Made by a program: the position numbers and the translations under genes
Source: Pseudomonas orientalis
GTDB lineage: Bacteria; Pseudomonadota; Gammaproteobacteria; Pseudomonadales; Pseudomonadaceae
Direction: 5' to 3'
Length of the DNA stretch: 64,000 nt
Assembly (NCBI RefSeq): GCF_022807995.1
Contig: NZ_CP094351.1
Coordinates: 2,139,001 to 2,203,000, forward strand
Shown: positions 8,740 through 16,687 of the stretch, piece after piece
How positions within the stretch are numbered: position 1 is the first letter of the stretch
Layout: each line of letters opens with the position of its first letter
Notes under the pieces: model-generated
The model's database searches: none
Told to the model about the DNA's origin: nothing
What the model saw: only the letters and a program-made list of their open reading frames with translations

Positions 8740-9629
8740 CTGACCTCTCTTCCCCAATCACCGCGATGCCGAGCCTGCAGCGCCGGTTCGAAGGCCGTGC
8801 CCTGCGCAGCCTGGTGCTGACCAGCCTGGTGTGGTTCGGCGCACTGCTGGCCGCCGTGCCGCTGATTTCGGTGCTCTACATGCTTATCACTCGGGGCGGC
8901 GCTCGCCTGAGCCTGGAGCTGTTCACCGAGTTGCCACCGACCGGGTTCGAGACCGGCGGTGGCTTCGGCAACGCCATGGCGGGTACGTTTGTCATGGTTG
9001 GTATCGCGGCTGCCATCGCGGTACCGGTCGGCATCCTGGCTGCTGTGTTCCTGGCTGAACTGGGCCCGGACAGCAAACTGGCGAACGCTGCGCGCTTTGC
9101 CGCCAAAATGCTCACTGGCTTGCCATCCATTCTGGCCGGGGTGTTTGCCTACGCGTTGGTGGTGATGACCACCGGGACCTACTCGGCGCCGGCAGGTGGC
9201 GTGGCGCTGGCCGTGCTGATGCTGCCGATCGTGGTGCTGACGGCCGAAGAGTCGATGCGCATGGTGCCCAAGGTCATGAAGGACGCTGCCTACGGCATGG
9301 GCTGCACCCGTTCGCAGGTGATCTGGAAAATCGTCCTGCCCACCGGCCTGCCGGCGATTCTGACCGGCGTCATGCTGGCCGTGGCGCGCGCTGCTGGCGA
9401 AACCGCGCCATTGCTGTTCACCGCGCTGTTCAGCAACTACTGGATCTACCACGACGGCAACCTGGCTGTCATGAACCCGACAGCCTCGTTGGCCGTACTG
9501 ATCTACAACTTCTCCGGCATGCCTTTCGACAATCAGCTTGAACTCGCGTGGGCGGCCTCGCTGGTGCTGGTGATGATTGTGCTGGTCGTGAACGTCGTGA
9601 GCCGTATTTTCGGCAAACCCAAGTACTAA
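8736..9629 (+). CDS. pstA: Phosphate ABC permease PstA
   Basis: The protein has 297 residues with about six transmembrane helices and the EAA-type loop VARAAGETAPLLFTALFS near residue 215. It pairs with PstC to form the inner-membrane phosphate channel. The start overlaps the pstC stop (ATGA). As with PstC, the short length differs from the long PstA of the main Pseudomonas operon. pstB follows after 19 bp. Confidence 0.95.
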   Translation: MTDLSSPITAMPSLQRRFEGRALRSLVLTSLVWFGALLAAVPLISVLYMLITRGGARLSLELFTELPPTGFETGGGFGNAMAGTFVMVGIAAAIAVPVGILAAVFLAELGPDSKLANAARFAAKMLTGLPSILAGVFAYALVVMTTGTYSAPAGGVALAVLMLPIVVLTAEESMRMVPKVMKDAAYGMGCTRSQVIWKIVLPTGLPAILTGVMLAVARAAGETAPLLFTALFSNYWIYHDGNLAVMNPTASLAVLIYNFSGMPFDNQLELAWAASLVLVMIVLVVNVVSRIFGKPKY

Positions 9630-9648
9630 AAGCGGGAGCACCTGAATT

Positions 9649-10467
9649 TTGAACATATCCACTGCGCAAATAGCCGCTCCGTTTGTGACCGAGTCGCCTG
9701 TGGTCATGGACTGCAAGCTGGACAAGATTTTCTACGGCAACTTCATGGCTGTGCGTGACAGCCACGTGCCGATCGAGAAAAACAAGATCACCGGTTTCAT
9801 CGGGCCTTCCGGCTGCGGCAAAAGCACCGTGCTGCGCAGCCTCAATCGCATGAATGACCTGGTCAAAGGCTTTCGTTTCGAAGGGCATGTGCATTTTCTT
9901 GGCCAGGACGTGTACGGCAAGGGCGTCGATCCGGTGGTGGTGCGTCGTTACATCGGCATGGTGTTCCAGCAGCCTAACCCGTTCTCGATGAGCATCTTCG
10001 ACAACGTCGCCTTTGGTCTGCGCCTCAACCGCTACAAGGGCGACCTCGGCGACCGCGTCAAACACGCACTGCAAGGCGCCGCCCTGTGGGACGAGGTCAA
10101 GGACAAGTTGAAGGTCAGCGGTTTGTCGCTCTCCGGCGGCCAGCAGCAACGTCTGTGTATCGCGCGCGCTATCGCCACCGAGCCGGAGGTGTTGCTGCTG
10201 GATGAACCGTGCTCGGCGCTCGACCCGATTGCCACCCGTCGCGTCGAGGAGCTGATGGTCGAGCTGAAGAAGGATTACACCATCGCGCTGGTGACCCATA
10301 ACATGCAGCAGGCGATCCGTGTGGCCGATACCACAGCGTTTTTCTCGGTGGATATTTCCCAGGGCACGCGCACCGGGTATCTGGTCGAAATGGGCCCGAC
10401 CACGCAGATCTTCAGCAAACCACGCGAACAGATGACCGAAGACTACATCAGCGGCAAGTTCAGCTGA
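9649..10467 (+). CDS. pstB: Phosphate ABC transporter ATPase PstB
   Basis: The protein has 272 residues. Walker A is GPSGCGKST at residues 52-60, the ABC signature is LSGGQ at 161-165, and Walker B is VLLLDEP at 181-187. The PstB-specific LNRMNDLV and VFQQPNPF segments are present. The best start is TTG at 9649, which has a GCGGGAG ribosome-binding site at proper spacing; the first ATG (9706) lacks one. The segment [19 protein letters not shown] recalls cyanobacterial or actinobacterial PstB rather than Pseudomonas PstB, which suggests transfer. No phoU follows, unlike the standard operon. Confidence 0.95.
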   Translation: MNISTAQIAAPFVTESPVVMDCKLDKIFYGNFMAVRDSHVPIEKNKITGFIGPSGCGKSTVLRSLNRMNDLVKGFRFEGHVHFLGQDVYGKGVDPVVVRRYIGMVFQQPNPFSMSIFDNVAFGLRLNRYKGDLGDRVKHALQGAALWDEVKDKLKVSGLSLSGGQQQRLCIARAIATEPEVLLLDEPCSALDPIATRRVEELMVELKKDYTIALVTHNMQQAIRVADTTAFFSVDISQGTRTGYLVEMGPTTQIFSKPREQMTEDYISGKFS

Positions 10468-10561
10468 GCAACACCGCCGGCCTCGGCCGCCTACGTGCAA
10501 ACGCCAAATGGATGTGGCGTGAACCGGTAGATTTTTTACCTCGTGTTTCCAAGGAGTTTCA

Positions 10562-11260
10562 ATGCCTGCAACGCATCGCCTTGATTTACCTGCCATTGAA
10601 CGCGCATTGCGTGAAGTGCAGCACCGCTTCGCCGAGCTTAGCCGGCACTTCACCGAGCCGCGCGATCCCTTGACCGACGAAGTGCTCGACAATGTGCTTG
10701 AAGGCTATGCATTGATTGACGACTATGTCGCACGCGGCGTGGACCTGTTTGATCTTCATCAGTTGAACCTGATGCTGGAAATCAACGCCACCGTGCTGTG
10801 CGGTCGAGACCCGGCGCGGCGGCTGGAATACGCGCAGCACCTGGCTGCCACCGAAGAGCATTTCTTCAACAACGTCGAAGGCGGTATCAAGGATTTGTAC
10901 AACTGGTATTGCGCGTATCGCAGCGAATCGGTCTGGAAACGGGCGGCCGGCGTCTACGTGCGCATCCTCAGCAAGCCGCAGTTGTTCATCGAAGGCAACA
11001 ACCGCAGCGGGTCGCTTATCGTCAGTTATCTGCTCATGCGTGCAGGTTTGCCGCCGTTCGTGCTGACGCTTGAAAATGCCGAGGGCTATTTCAACCCGTC
11101 TTCGGTGATACGCAACTCTGCCAAACATGGCGTCAAGGCCTTGTATGAACTGCCCAAGATCAAGAAAAAGTATGCAGCCTTCCTCGAACACCAGGCGCCT
11201 TTGCCAGGCAAATTTTTCCTGGGCGGCACACCGCGGCCCCTGCGACAGGGAGGTCATTGA
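10562..11260 (+). CDS. Fic-like protein with a degenerate active-site motif
   Basis: The protein has 232 residues. Residues 140-151 read QLFIEGNNRSGS, which aligns with the Fic/AMPylation core HPFxDGNGRxxR, except that the catalytic His is Gln (Q140), Gly is Asn, and the last Arg is Ser. The surrounding helices have a Fic-like look, but this is motif recognition only. If it is a Fic fold it is probably a non-catalytic or altered transferase. It follows pstB by 94 bp, with a strong AAGGAG ribosome-binding site, and is coupled to the downstream HAD gene through a TGATG overlap. The function is unknown; a phosphate-linked role is inferred from position only. Confidence 0.6.
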   Translation: MPATHRLDLPAIERALREVQHRFAELSRHFTEPRDPLTDEVLDNVLEGYALIDDYVARGVDLFDLHQLNLMLEINATVLCGRDPARRLEYAQHLAATEEHFFNNVEGGIKDLYNWYCAYRSESVWKRAAGVYVRILSKPQLFIEGNNRSGSLIVSYLLMRAGLPPFVLTLENAEGYFNPSSVIRNSAKHGVKALYELPKIKKKYAAFLEHQAPLPGKFFLGGTPRPLRQGGH

Positions 11261-11850
11261 TGCGCGGATTCAAGCGTCAGCGCCTGCGTATTTCCTTTGA
11301 TATCGATGACACGCTCGCCTGCCAGCTCCACCACTGCGCGGTCGAAACCAGCTGGCTGCCGGCCTGTGTGCACCGTTGGCTGGGTGAGCCACTGCGCATC
11401 GGCACACGTTCGCTGATCCGCGATCTGCGCCGCCAGGGCTGCAGTGTCTGGGTCTATACCTCGTCCGGCCGCACACCGTCCTACATCCGCCGCTGGCTGT
11501 TGCTCTATGGCATCCGCGTGGACGGGGTCGTCAACAGTGTGCTGCACAACCGCGCCCTGACCGGGCATGGGCTGTCGAATGCGCCTTCCAAGTATCCGCC
11601 GGCATTCGACATCGACTTGCACGTCGATGATTCCGAGGGCGTGCAGAGTGAAGGCGCCGATCATGGATTCCGCGTTGTCGTGGTCGATCCGCAGGACGTC
11701 CGCTGGACGCAGAAAGTGCTGGATGCCGTAGTCGTTGTCCGCGCGCAGCTCGGTTGGCCGCGGCTGGCCAGCCACAAGGCGCCGCGCAACGCCGGACTAT
11801 CGCTTGAGCCGAACAGGCCTGTCGCCAGCTCGCTTCTGGCGGGCCAATAG
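11260..11850 (+). CDS. HAD-superfamily phosphatase-like protein
   Basis: The protein has 196 residues. HAD motif I is FDIDDTLA (nucleophile D14, acid/base D16), motif II is VYTSSGR (T67), K111 may be motif III, and DLHVDDSEG (D123, D124) supplies motif IV. All catalytic positions look intact, so phosphatase activity is plausible; the substrate is unknown. The cap is minimal (about 45 residues between motifs I and II). The start at ATG 11260 overlaps the stop of the Fic-like gene (TGATG), with GGGAGG just upstream. A strong terminator follows at 11918. Confidence 0.75.
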   Translation: MRGFKRQRLRISFDIDDTLACQLHHCAVETSWLPACVHRWLGEPLRIGTRSLIRDLRRQGCSVWVYTSSGRTPSYIRRWLLLYGIRVDGVVNSVLHNRALTGHGLSNAPSKYPPAFDIDLHVDDSEGVQSEGADHGFRVVVVDPQDVRWTQKVLDAVVVVRAQLGWPRLASHKAPRNAGLSLEPNRPVASSLLAGQ

Positions 11851-11917
11851 CGGCCTGGTTGATGTATCCAGGACAATTCTTTGCGTGAGTTATACGGGTA
11901 GCCGGTGCGTACTTGGA

Positions 11918-11950
11918 TAAAAAAAGCCACTCGATCGAGTGGCTTTTTTT
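11918..11950. terminator. Bidirectional rho-independent terminator
   Basis: A perfect palindrome, AAGCCACTCGATCGAGTGGC (ending in TT), is flanked by an A-run on the left and a T-run on the right. It can stop transcription from both sides. It closes the pst-Fic-HAD block on the + strand and could stop read-through from the levansucrase side on the - strand. Confidence 0.9.
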
Positions 11951-11962
11951 CCTGTGAATTTC

Positions 11963-12095
11963 GATCGTTCCCACGCTCCGAGTGGGAATGCATCCCGTGA
12001 CGCTCCGCGTCACCCTTGCAGGCGCCGGATGTTGCGCTGAAGGCAGGACGCGGAGCGTCCAGGGCGGCATTCCCATGCAGAGCGTGGGAACGATC
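11963..12095. repeat. Palindromic repeat of the GATCGTTCCCACGCTC type
   Basis: The block begins GATCGTTCCCACGCTC and ends with its exact complement GAGCGTGGGAACGATC (12080-12095). Inside are further inverted segments (GTGGGAATGCA versus GCATTCCCAT, and GACGCTCCGCGTC versus GACGCGGAGCGTC). This is a known style of Pseudomonas intergenic palindromic repeat. It contains no gene and lies directly 3' of levansucrase 1, on the far side of the terminator. Confidence 0.8.
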
Positions 12096-12125
12096 AAGCC
12101 AAGGTGTCTGTTTTGCTTGCGCCGT

Positions 12126-13400
12126 TTACTTGAGCGTGACGTCAATCATGGGCGGGATGTAACCGTAGTCATACTCGGCGACCACGAACGTCTGCTGGCC
12201 TTTGATCTTGATGCCCACGGTCGGTGCCTCGGTGCCGCCGATGCGCATCTGTGTTCCGCCTTCACCGGTGGGTACGCTGTCGATGAAGGAGGTCACCAGG
12301 CCGTTGGGCATCACGCAGTGCGAGTAGGTCTGGAAGGGCTGGGAAGACGGATTTCCCAGGACCAGGCCGGAACCGTTCAAGGGCACGTAAGGGCCGAACA
12401 GCGAATCTGCGACAAAACCGTACACCCCGTCCGGCCCGGTTACACCGTCGCCGTAGGTGAAGGTGTGGCTGATGGTGAACAGGTAATACTTGCCATCCTG
12501 GAACACGAAGTGCGGACGTTCGGTCTGGTCGTTGACGCCGACTGCGGTCAGCAGCGGCGGCAGCATTTCCCAGTCGTCTCCGTCTTCGTCACGGGCCACG
12601 GCGATACCGACGCACGCGGTCTGGAAACGCGAGTTGCCGACGTCTTCATAACCTGGCGGCACATCGCCGATTTCTGCCTTGCCCACCGTGTGCGAGCCGC
12701 GCACGCCGGCCACGTTGCCTTCAAACAGCATGTACAGCTTGCCGTCGTTCGGGTCGCGGAACGGCCATGGGTCGCGGAAACCCCAGAAGGCGTTCTGCGC
12801 TTCGGTCTGGTACATCTTGCCATCGGCCTCGAACAGCGGCTTGACCTTCTCGAAGCCCACCAGGCTGACGCCATGTTCGGTGGTCACCACGCGGCCACGC
12901 ACCTTGACGATGGTCGCGCCGGGTGTGACCGCGGTGTAGTAGAGGTCCACCTCGCCTTGCTCGTTCAACAGGATCGGCGTGCCAGCCCATTCGCGCACGG
13001 TTGGCGAAACGCCTTCAGCCATGACCCGGCCGCCGAGTTTCCAGTCCTTGCCGGTGCGGGAGTACCAGTAATACATCTTTGCCCGACCATGACGATCGTT
13101 CCAGTCACGCGTGATGTCGTAGTTACCGTTCTGATCGAGGTATTGCGGGTCGGTGGGGTGACGGTCTGCGGTCAGGGTGAAGATCACCGACCAGCCATCG
13201 ACGGAGGTGATATTTCCATCAATGTCACGCAGCGGCATGGTGTCCCAGATGAACACCTTGTCGCTCAGCACCGGGAAGTCGGCACTGACCAACGGCTGAG
13301 TGGTGGTGGGGTCGTCCGCATGGACTTTCAGCGCATCGGCGCGGGTCCACAGGCTGGGTACGTGGGGTGCTTTGCCAAATTTTTCAGTATTGCTTTTCAT
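12126..13400 (-). CDS. Levansucrase 1 (GH68)
   Basis: The enzyme has 424 residues and makes levan from sucrose. GH68 catalytic residues are visible: nucleophile D53 in VFIWDTMPL, transition-state stabiliser D210 in FRDPWPF, and acid/base E294 in NDQTERPH. There is no signal peptide, as is usual for Pseudomonas Lsc proteins, which are exported in another way. It is closely related to levansucrase 2 at 61986 but has a different N-terminus (first 18 residues) and a different promoter region. A -35/-10 pair and a LexA-type palindrome lie upstream. The ribosome-binding site is GAGG just before the ATG. Confidence 0.93.
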   Translation of the reverse strand: MKSNTEKFGKAPHVPSLWTRADALKVHADDPTTTQPLVSADFPVLSDKVFIWDTMPLRDIDGNITSVDGWSVIFTLTADRHPTDPQYLDQNGNYDITRDWNDRHGRAKMYYWYSRTGKDWKLGGRVMAEGVSPTVREWAGTPILLNEQGEVDLYYTAVTPGATIVKVRGRVVTTEHGVSLVGFEKVKPLFEADGKMYQTEAQNAFWGFRDPWPFRDPNDGKLYMLFEGNVAGVRGSHTVGKAEIGDVPPGYEDVGNSRFQTACVGIAVARDEDGDDWEMLPPLLTAVGVNDQTERPHFVFQDGKYYLFTISHTFTYGDGVTGPDGVYGFVADSLFGPYVPLNGSGLVLGNPSSQPFQTYSHCVMPNGLVTSFIDSVPTGEGGTQMRIGGTEAPTVGIKIKGQQTFVVAEYDYGYIPPMIDVTLK

Positions 13401-13421
13401 GGGGAAACCTCGTCCTTGAAT

Positions 13422-13458
13422 GTCAAATAAGCACTGTATTCATATACAGTGATTTGAC
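13422..13458. promoter_or_regulatory. LexA-type operator within a larger palindrome
   Basis: The core CTGTATTCATATACAG (13434-13449) fits the LexA consensus CTGT-N8-ACAG with a near-symmetric centre (CTGTAT/ATACAG). It is nested in a longer inverted repeat: GTCAAAT (13422-13428) pairs with ATTTGAC (13452-13458), with a 3-nt bulge on one side. It lies 34-49 bp before the levansucrase 1 start codon and just downstream of the proposed -10. No SOS gene is adjacent, which makes the placement unusual. Confidence 0.7.
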
Positions 13459-13485
13459 TTTAGAAGACTTGGCTCTCGGGGTCAA
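13457..13485 (-). promoter_or_regulatory. Putative sigma-70 promoter of levansucrase 1
   Basis: Reading the - strand, TTGACC (complement of 13480-13485) and TAAAGT (complement of 13457-13462) are separated by exactly 17 bp. The transcription start would fall inside or next to the LexA-type palindrome, a standard repressor arrangement. The -10 is a modest match. Confidence 0.5.
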
Positions 13486-13766
13486 GGATAAAATGCATTT
13501 ATGCATAATTGCGGGTTTTTATCCGCGCTGATACGTTTCAGCCTGCAACGTTTCTCGATGTTGGCATCAGGGCACACCCGATGTCGCCTTCCCACCAGCC
13601 TGTGCAGTTCATCGGCTTTGCAGAATTTTCTTGTGAACGCCCCACGACGGGCATGCTTCCAACGTTCAATAGCGGAGCAGCCTTGGCTGTATCGACCCGG
13701 GGTGGCCCACCGTCTCTCGACAACCGTTGAGCCGGTCAGACTGGTTAACTTTTGCAGGAGGCTACG

Positions 13767-14060
13767 ATGAAAAAAAGCGAGAAAGAGATGGAAATTCAGG
13801 CCTGGCACTTATTGCTCGAGGACGACACCTACCGCCTGGACTGGCCCGACGACTTCTATCGCACGCTGATTAACCGTGCCGATGAACTGGTGCTGCGCGA
13901 AGTTATCAGTCTGGAGGAATGGCAGCGGCTCAAGGATGCGGCGGACAGGGTTCATGCGCAAACACTGCATCACCTTGCGGCGCAGCAACGCGACCGTGTG
14001 GATACTGTTTCCATCGACCTGTGCATCGATACCGAGGAGGCGACGGCACCGTTGAAATAA
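13767..14060 (+). CDS. Conserved hypothetical protein, 97 aa
   Basis: The start is ATG 13767, with a perfect CAGGAGG ribosome-binding site; an upstream TTG overlaps that site. The protein is charged and helical (MKKSEKEMEIQAWHLLLEDD, then RTLINRADELVLREVISLEEWQRLKDAADRVHAQ), soluble, with no known domain that I recognise. Upstream of it, 13490-13766 contains no other gene. It sits alone between the levansucrase promoter region and the KGG gene. The function is unknown. Confidence 0.7.
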   Translation: MKKSEKEMEIQAWHLLLEDDTYRLDWPDDFYRTLINRADELVLREVISLEEWQRLKDAADRVHAQTLHHLAAQQRDRVDTVSIDLCIDTEEATAPLK

Positions 14061-14178
14061 CCCGTGCGGTGCTGGCAAGAATAACGCTGTCTGTTTTGAC
14101 AGGAGGTTCAACGTAGGTGCGGGCAGGGGGCTTAAATCGGATCGCGGTGTGTTTTCGTGTTAATCAAGCGACTGGTTT

Positions 14179-14203
14179 GAAGGGGCAGCGAGGCTGCCCC
14201 TTC
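14179..14203. terminator. Stem-loop between convergent genes
   Basis: An 11-bp perfect stem, GAAGGGGCAGC with GCTGCCCCTTC, closes on a 3-nt loop. It lies between the 97-aa gene (+) and the KGG gene (-), which converge here. There is no T-run of note on either side, so it may be an attenuated terminator or an mRNA 3'-end stabiliser. Confidence 0.6.
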
Positions 14204-14212
14204 CGCTCTCAC

Positions 14213-14395
14213 TCAAGAGCCCGACTTCCGGCCACCGCCATGGCTGTGCTGACCGCCTTTGCGGCCTGCCTCGGAAGCTTTTTCGCGGTCATTGGCGAAG
14301 TTTCCGCCTGACGCCTGGCCACCTTTTTTCCCGGCTTCGGATGCTTTTTCACGATCGTTGGCAAAGTTGCCTGGGTTTTTGTTACCTGTAGTCAT
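14213..14395 (-). CDS. KGG-repeat stress protein 1
   Basis: The protein has 60 residues and two GGNFANDREKASEAGKKGG-type repeats (KGG/stress-induced family, PF10685). It is very hydrophilic and probably disordered, as in hydrophilin-like E. coli proteins YciG/GsiB, linked to osmotic and desiccation stress. It is almost identical to the 58-aa protein at 31111-31287, and the upstream DNA of both genes is also similar. The ribosome-binding site is TGGAGAA. A Mn catalase and a DUF892 protein are encoded nearby, which fits a stress cluster. Confidence 0.9.
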   Translation of the reverse strand: MTTGNKNPGNFANDREKASEAGKKGGQASGGNFANDREKASEAGRKGGQHSHGGGRKSGS

Positions 14396-14640
14396 GACAA
14401 TTCTCCAGTCGCTAAGTTAGCGCTTCGTTAGTTGCCCGTTATGGCACCGGACATGTATTCCGATAACGAAGTCGGAGGGAATGTTTTATTGGATTTTCTA
14501 TCTGGCGACGAACGGTAAGTTGCCTTGGAAAGTTGTACAAGCATGCCCTGGGGGACGCCGCTTCGTCTAAGTTTTTGCTGGTATGATATTGAGTTGATAG
14601 CAACTCGCGTGCGCTGTATGAGTTATGCAAAGCAACTACG
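14396..14640 (-). promoter_or_regulatory. Conserved upstream/leader region of KGG gene 1
   Basis: This non-coding stretch shares several blocks, in the same order, with the region upstream of KGG gene 3 (31288-31500). On the + strand these are TTAGTTGCCCGTTATGGCAC, CATGTATTCCGATAA, GGCGACGAACGGTA, TTGTACAAG and CGCCGCTTCGTCTAA. The last block contains, on the - strand, AAAACTTAGACGAAG, a possible -10 area. It probably holds the shared promoter and a long 5' leader. Confidence 0.55.
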
Positions 14641-14664
14641 TTAATGCCATTCGTCTTTTCCGTT

Positions 14665-14691
14665 GCACTTGAAGTTCGATAGCTGCTCCAA
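14665..14691 (+). promoter_or_regulatory. Possible AlgU-type promoter
   Basis: GCACTT (14665-14670), a 16-bp spacer and TCCAA (14687-14691) approximate the AlgU consensus GAACTT-N16-TCTGA/TCCAA. It precedes the 76-aa gene at 14727 by 36 bp. One mismatch in the -35 and a short motif keep this tentative. Confidence 0.4.
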
Positions 14692-14726
14692 CCAGGTTCC
14701 TATGCTTCTCAACGGGAGATCCTGCC

Positions 14727-14957
14727 ATGAAACATGACCCATCCCACCCACAGAACCGGCCCCTTGAATCGCTTGATAAGCCCAACGAAGACGGCTGCGT
14801 GATCGGTACCGCCGGCCGTGATGAAGACCCCAACGCGACCACTGACTGGGATCACCCCGAGCGCCAGGCGGTGCCTGCCGACGCCACCGCGACGCCGCCC
14901 AACGGCACGCCCGGGATCGACGTCGTTGCGCAGGCGGAGGATGCTGACGCCGACTGA
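14727..14957 (+). CDS. Small disordered hypothetical protein, 76 aa
   Basis: ATG 14727 follows a GGGAGA ribosome-binding site. The product is rich in Asp, Pro, Thr and Ala, with no hydrophobic core (for example DEDPNATTDWDHPERQAVPADATATPPNG), so it is probably intrinsically disordered. A Mn catalase gene starts 164 bp downstream in the same direction. I do not recognise a family. Context suggests a stress-induced protein. Confidence 0.6.
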   Translation: MKHDPSHPQNRPLESLDKPNEDGCVIGTAGRDEDPNATTDWDHPERQAVPADATATPPNGTPGIDVVAQAEDADAD

Positions 14958-15121
14958 GCGGCCAACTTTAATTGCCGTTTCGCTTGTTGTGCAACGGTTT
15001 ACCGCTGGTCGTGATGCGCGGTTTTTTTTGAAATTTTTCCAACGCTGGTCGCTTCACATAAAAGGTAGGCGCGCATTCCAAAGTTGCCGCCACTTTCAGA
15101 AAAGCCTGAGGAGATTTGTTC

Positions 15122-16006
15122 ATGTTTCTACATAACAAGCGACTTCAATACACCGTACGTGTTGCCGAACCCAATCCGGGCCTGGCGAATCTTTTGCTTG
15201 AACAATTTGGCGGCGCTCAAGGCGAGTTGGCGGCCGCATCCCGTTATTTCACCCAGGCCCTGGCTGAAGACGACCCAGGTCGAAAAGACCTGTTGATGGA
15301 CATCGCCACCGAGGAGCTCAGCCATCTGGAGATTGTCGGTTCCATCATCGTGATGCTCAACAAGGGCGCCAAGGGGCGGATGGCCGAAGGCGTGGAGGAG
15401 GAGGGCGAGTTGTATCGGTCCCTCAATGGCGCCGGCAATGACTCGCATATCACCAGCCTGTTGTACGGTGCGGGCGCGCCTCTGGTGAACTCTGCAGGTG
15501 TTCCATGGACAGCGGCTTACATCGACACCATTGGTGAGCCCACGGCGGATATGCGTTCCAATATCGCCGCCGAAGCACGCGCCAAAATCGTCTATGAGCG
15601 CCTGATGAACGTCACCGATGATCCAGGCGTGAGGGACGCCTTGGGTTTTCTGATGACCCGTGAAATCGCGCACCAGATTTCCTTTGAAAAGGCTCTGCAT
15701 TCGATTCAACCGAACTTCCCCCAAGGCAAGCTGCCGGGCAAGCCGGAGTTCGCTCAGGTGTACTACAACATGTCCCAGGGCGAAGGAAACATGCGCGGTC
15801 CCTGGAACCAGGGCGACGAATGGGAATTTGTCGAGAGCCCGCAACCTGCGGTCGACGGCGGCGATGGCACGGCCAGTGTGCAACTGGATGCTGACGATGA
15901 AGCACTGTTGAGCGCAATGAAAATCCGCACGCTCTCCGACCCTACCAGCGACCCCGTCACCGGTGCCGATCTGGGCTCGGGCATGCAGCCCAAGCCTGAT
16001 CTCTGA
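15122..16006 (+). CDS. Manganese (non-haem) catalase
   Basis: The enzyme has 294 residues from ATG 15122, with a GAGGAG site 9 bp upstream; the TTG at 15116 is less likely. The dimanganese ligands of the family can be traced: E35, E65, H68, E151 and H184 agree with the ligand spacing of known Mn catalases. It converts hydrogen peroxide to water and oxygen in the cytoplasm. The C-terminal 60 residues are acidic and probably flexible. A terminator follows at 16015. It is a typical member of a desiccation or general-stress gene set. Confidence 0.93.
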   Translation: MFLHNKRLQYTVRVAEPNPGLANLLLEQFGGAQGELAAASRYFTQALAEDDPGRKDLLMDIATEELSHLEIVGSIIVMLNKGAKGRMAEGVEEEGELYRSLNGAGNDSHITSLLYGAGAPLVNSAGVPWTAAYIDTIGEPTADMRSNIAAEARAKIVYERLMNVTDDPGVRDALGFLMTREIAHQISFEKALHSIQPNFPQGKLPGKPEFAQVYYNMSQGEGNMRGPWNQGDEWEFVESPQPAVDGGDGTASVQLDADDEALLSAMKIRTLSDPTSDPVTGADLGSGMQPKPDL

Positions 16007-16014
16007 TTCGCGGC

Positions 16015-16044
16015 AACCGCACGCTTACGGGCGTGCGGCTTTTT
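16015..16044 (+). terminator. Rho-independent terminator after Mn catalase
   Basis: An 8-bp stem, CCGCACGC with GCGTGCGG, closes on a 6-nt loop and is followed by CTTTTTCC. It separates the catalase from the DUF892 gene 27 bp later, so read-through to that gene may be partial. Confidence 0.85.
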
Positions 16045-16070
16045 CCACTGGCTTGAACAGGAGTAACGAC

Positions 16071-16580
16071 ATGGCGACCCCACAGGAAAACCTGCTCGAC
16101 TGGCTGCGAGATGCCCATGCGATGGAGCAGCAAGCCGAGAAAATGCTCAAGGCGCAATCCGAGCGGCTGGAGCATTATCCCAAGCTGAAGGCGCGGATCG
16201 ACGAGCATATTCAGGAAACCCTTGGCCAGCAGGCCCTTATTGACGAGTGCCTGTCGCGCCTGGGCGGCAGCTCCTCGACCCTCAAAGACATCGGCGGCAA
16301 GTTGATGGCCTTCGGGCAAGCGGTTGGCGGCTCACTGATGAGTGACGAAGTGATCAAGGGCGCGATGGCCGGCTACGTCTTCGAAAATATGGAGGTGGCC
16401 AGCTACACGGTGCTCATAGCGGCCGCGCAGGCGGCGGGAGACGCCGAGACACAAGCGGCGTGCGAGAAGATCCTGCCCCAGGAAATTGCCATGGCGCAAT
16501 GGCTGCTCGAGCATTTGCCAGAGCTCACACAAGCGTTCCTGGAGCGCTCTGCCGCACCTGACACAGAAGCCAAGCGCTGA
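16071..16580 (+). CDS. Ferritin-like DUF892 protein (YciE/YciF family)
   Basis: The protein has 169 residues from ATG 16071, with a CAGGAG ribosome-binding site; the longer frame upstream runs through the terminator and was rejected. It is a helical, ferritin-like bundle with recurring Glu/His pairs (LLDWLRDAHAMEQQAEKML, ENMEVASYTVLIAAAQ), as in YciE/YciF stress proteins. The biochemical role is not settled. It often lies beside KGG proteins and Mn catalases, as here. A GC-rich hairpin (GCGCGGCGCCG/GCGCCGCGC) follows the stop. Confidence 0.88.
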   Translation: MATPQENLLDWLRDAHAMEQQAEKMLKAQSERLEHYPKLKARIDEHIQETLGQQALIDECLSRLGGSSSTLKDIGGKLMAFGQAVGGSLMSDEVIKGAMAGYVFENMEVASYTVLIAAAQAAGDAETQAACEKILPQEIAMAQWLLEHLPELTQAFLERSAAPDTEAKR

Positions 16581-16687
16581 CGCTGCGCGCGGCGCCGCAC
16601 CGGCGCCGCGCTTGATTTGGCGCAAGGTCGCACTCCGCCGCGTTTTCATGGTCCATGGAATGCGCGCCACTTATCTGGAGGTGAACC

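Noticed and set aside
10468..10561. phoU expected after pstB
   Set aside because: Only 94 bp without a frame are present, and the next gene is not PhoU by sequence (no PhoU helical repeats).
12126..13400. Levansucrase 1 as a secreted enzyme with a signal peptide
   Set aside because: The N-terminus ([16 protein letters not shown]) is polar, with no hydrophobic segment.
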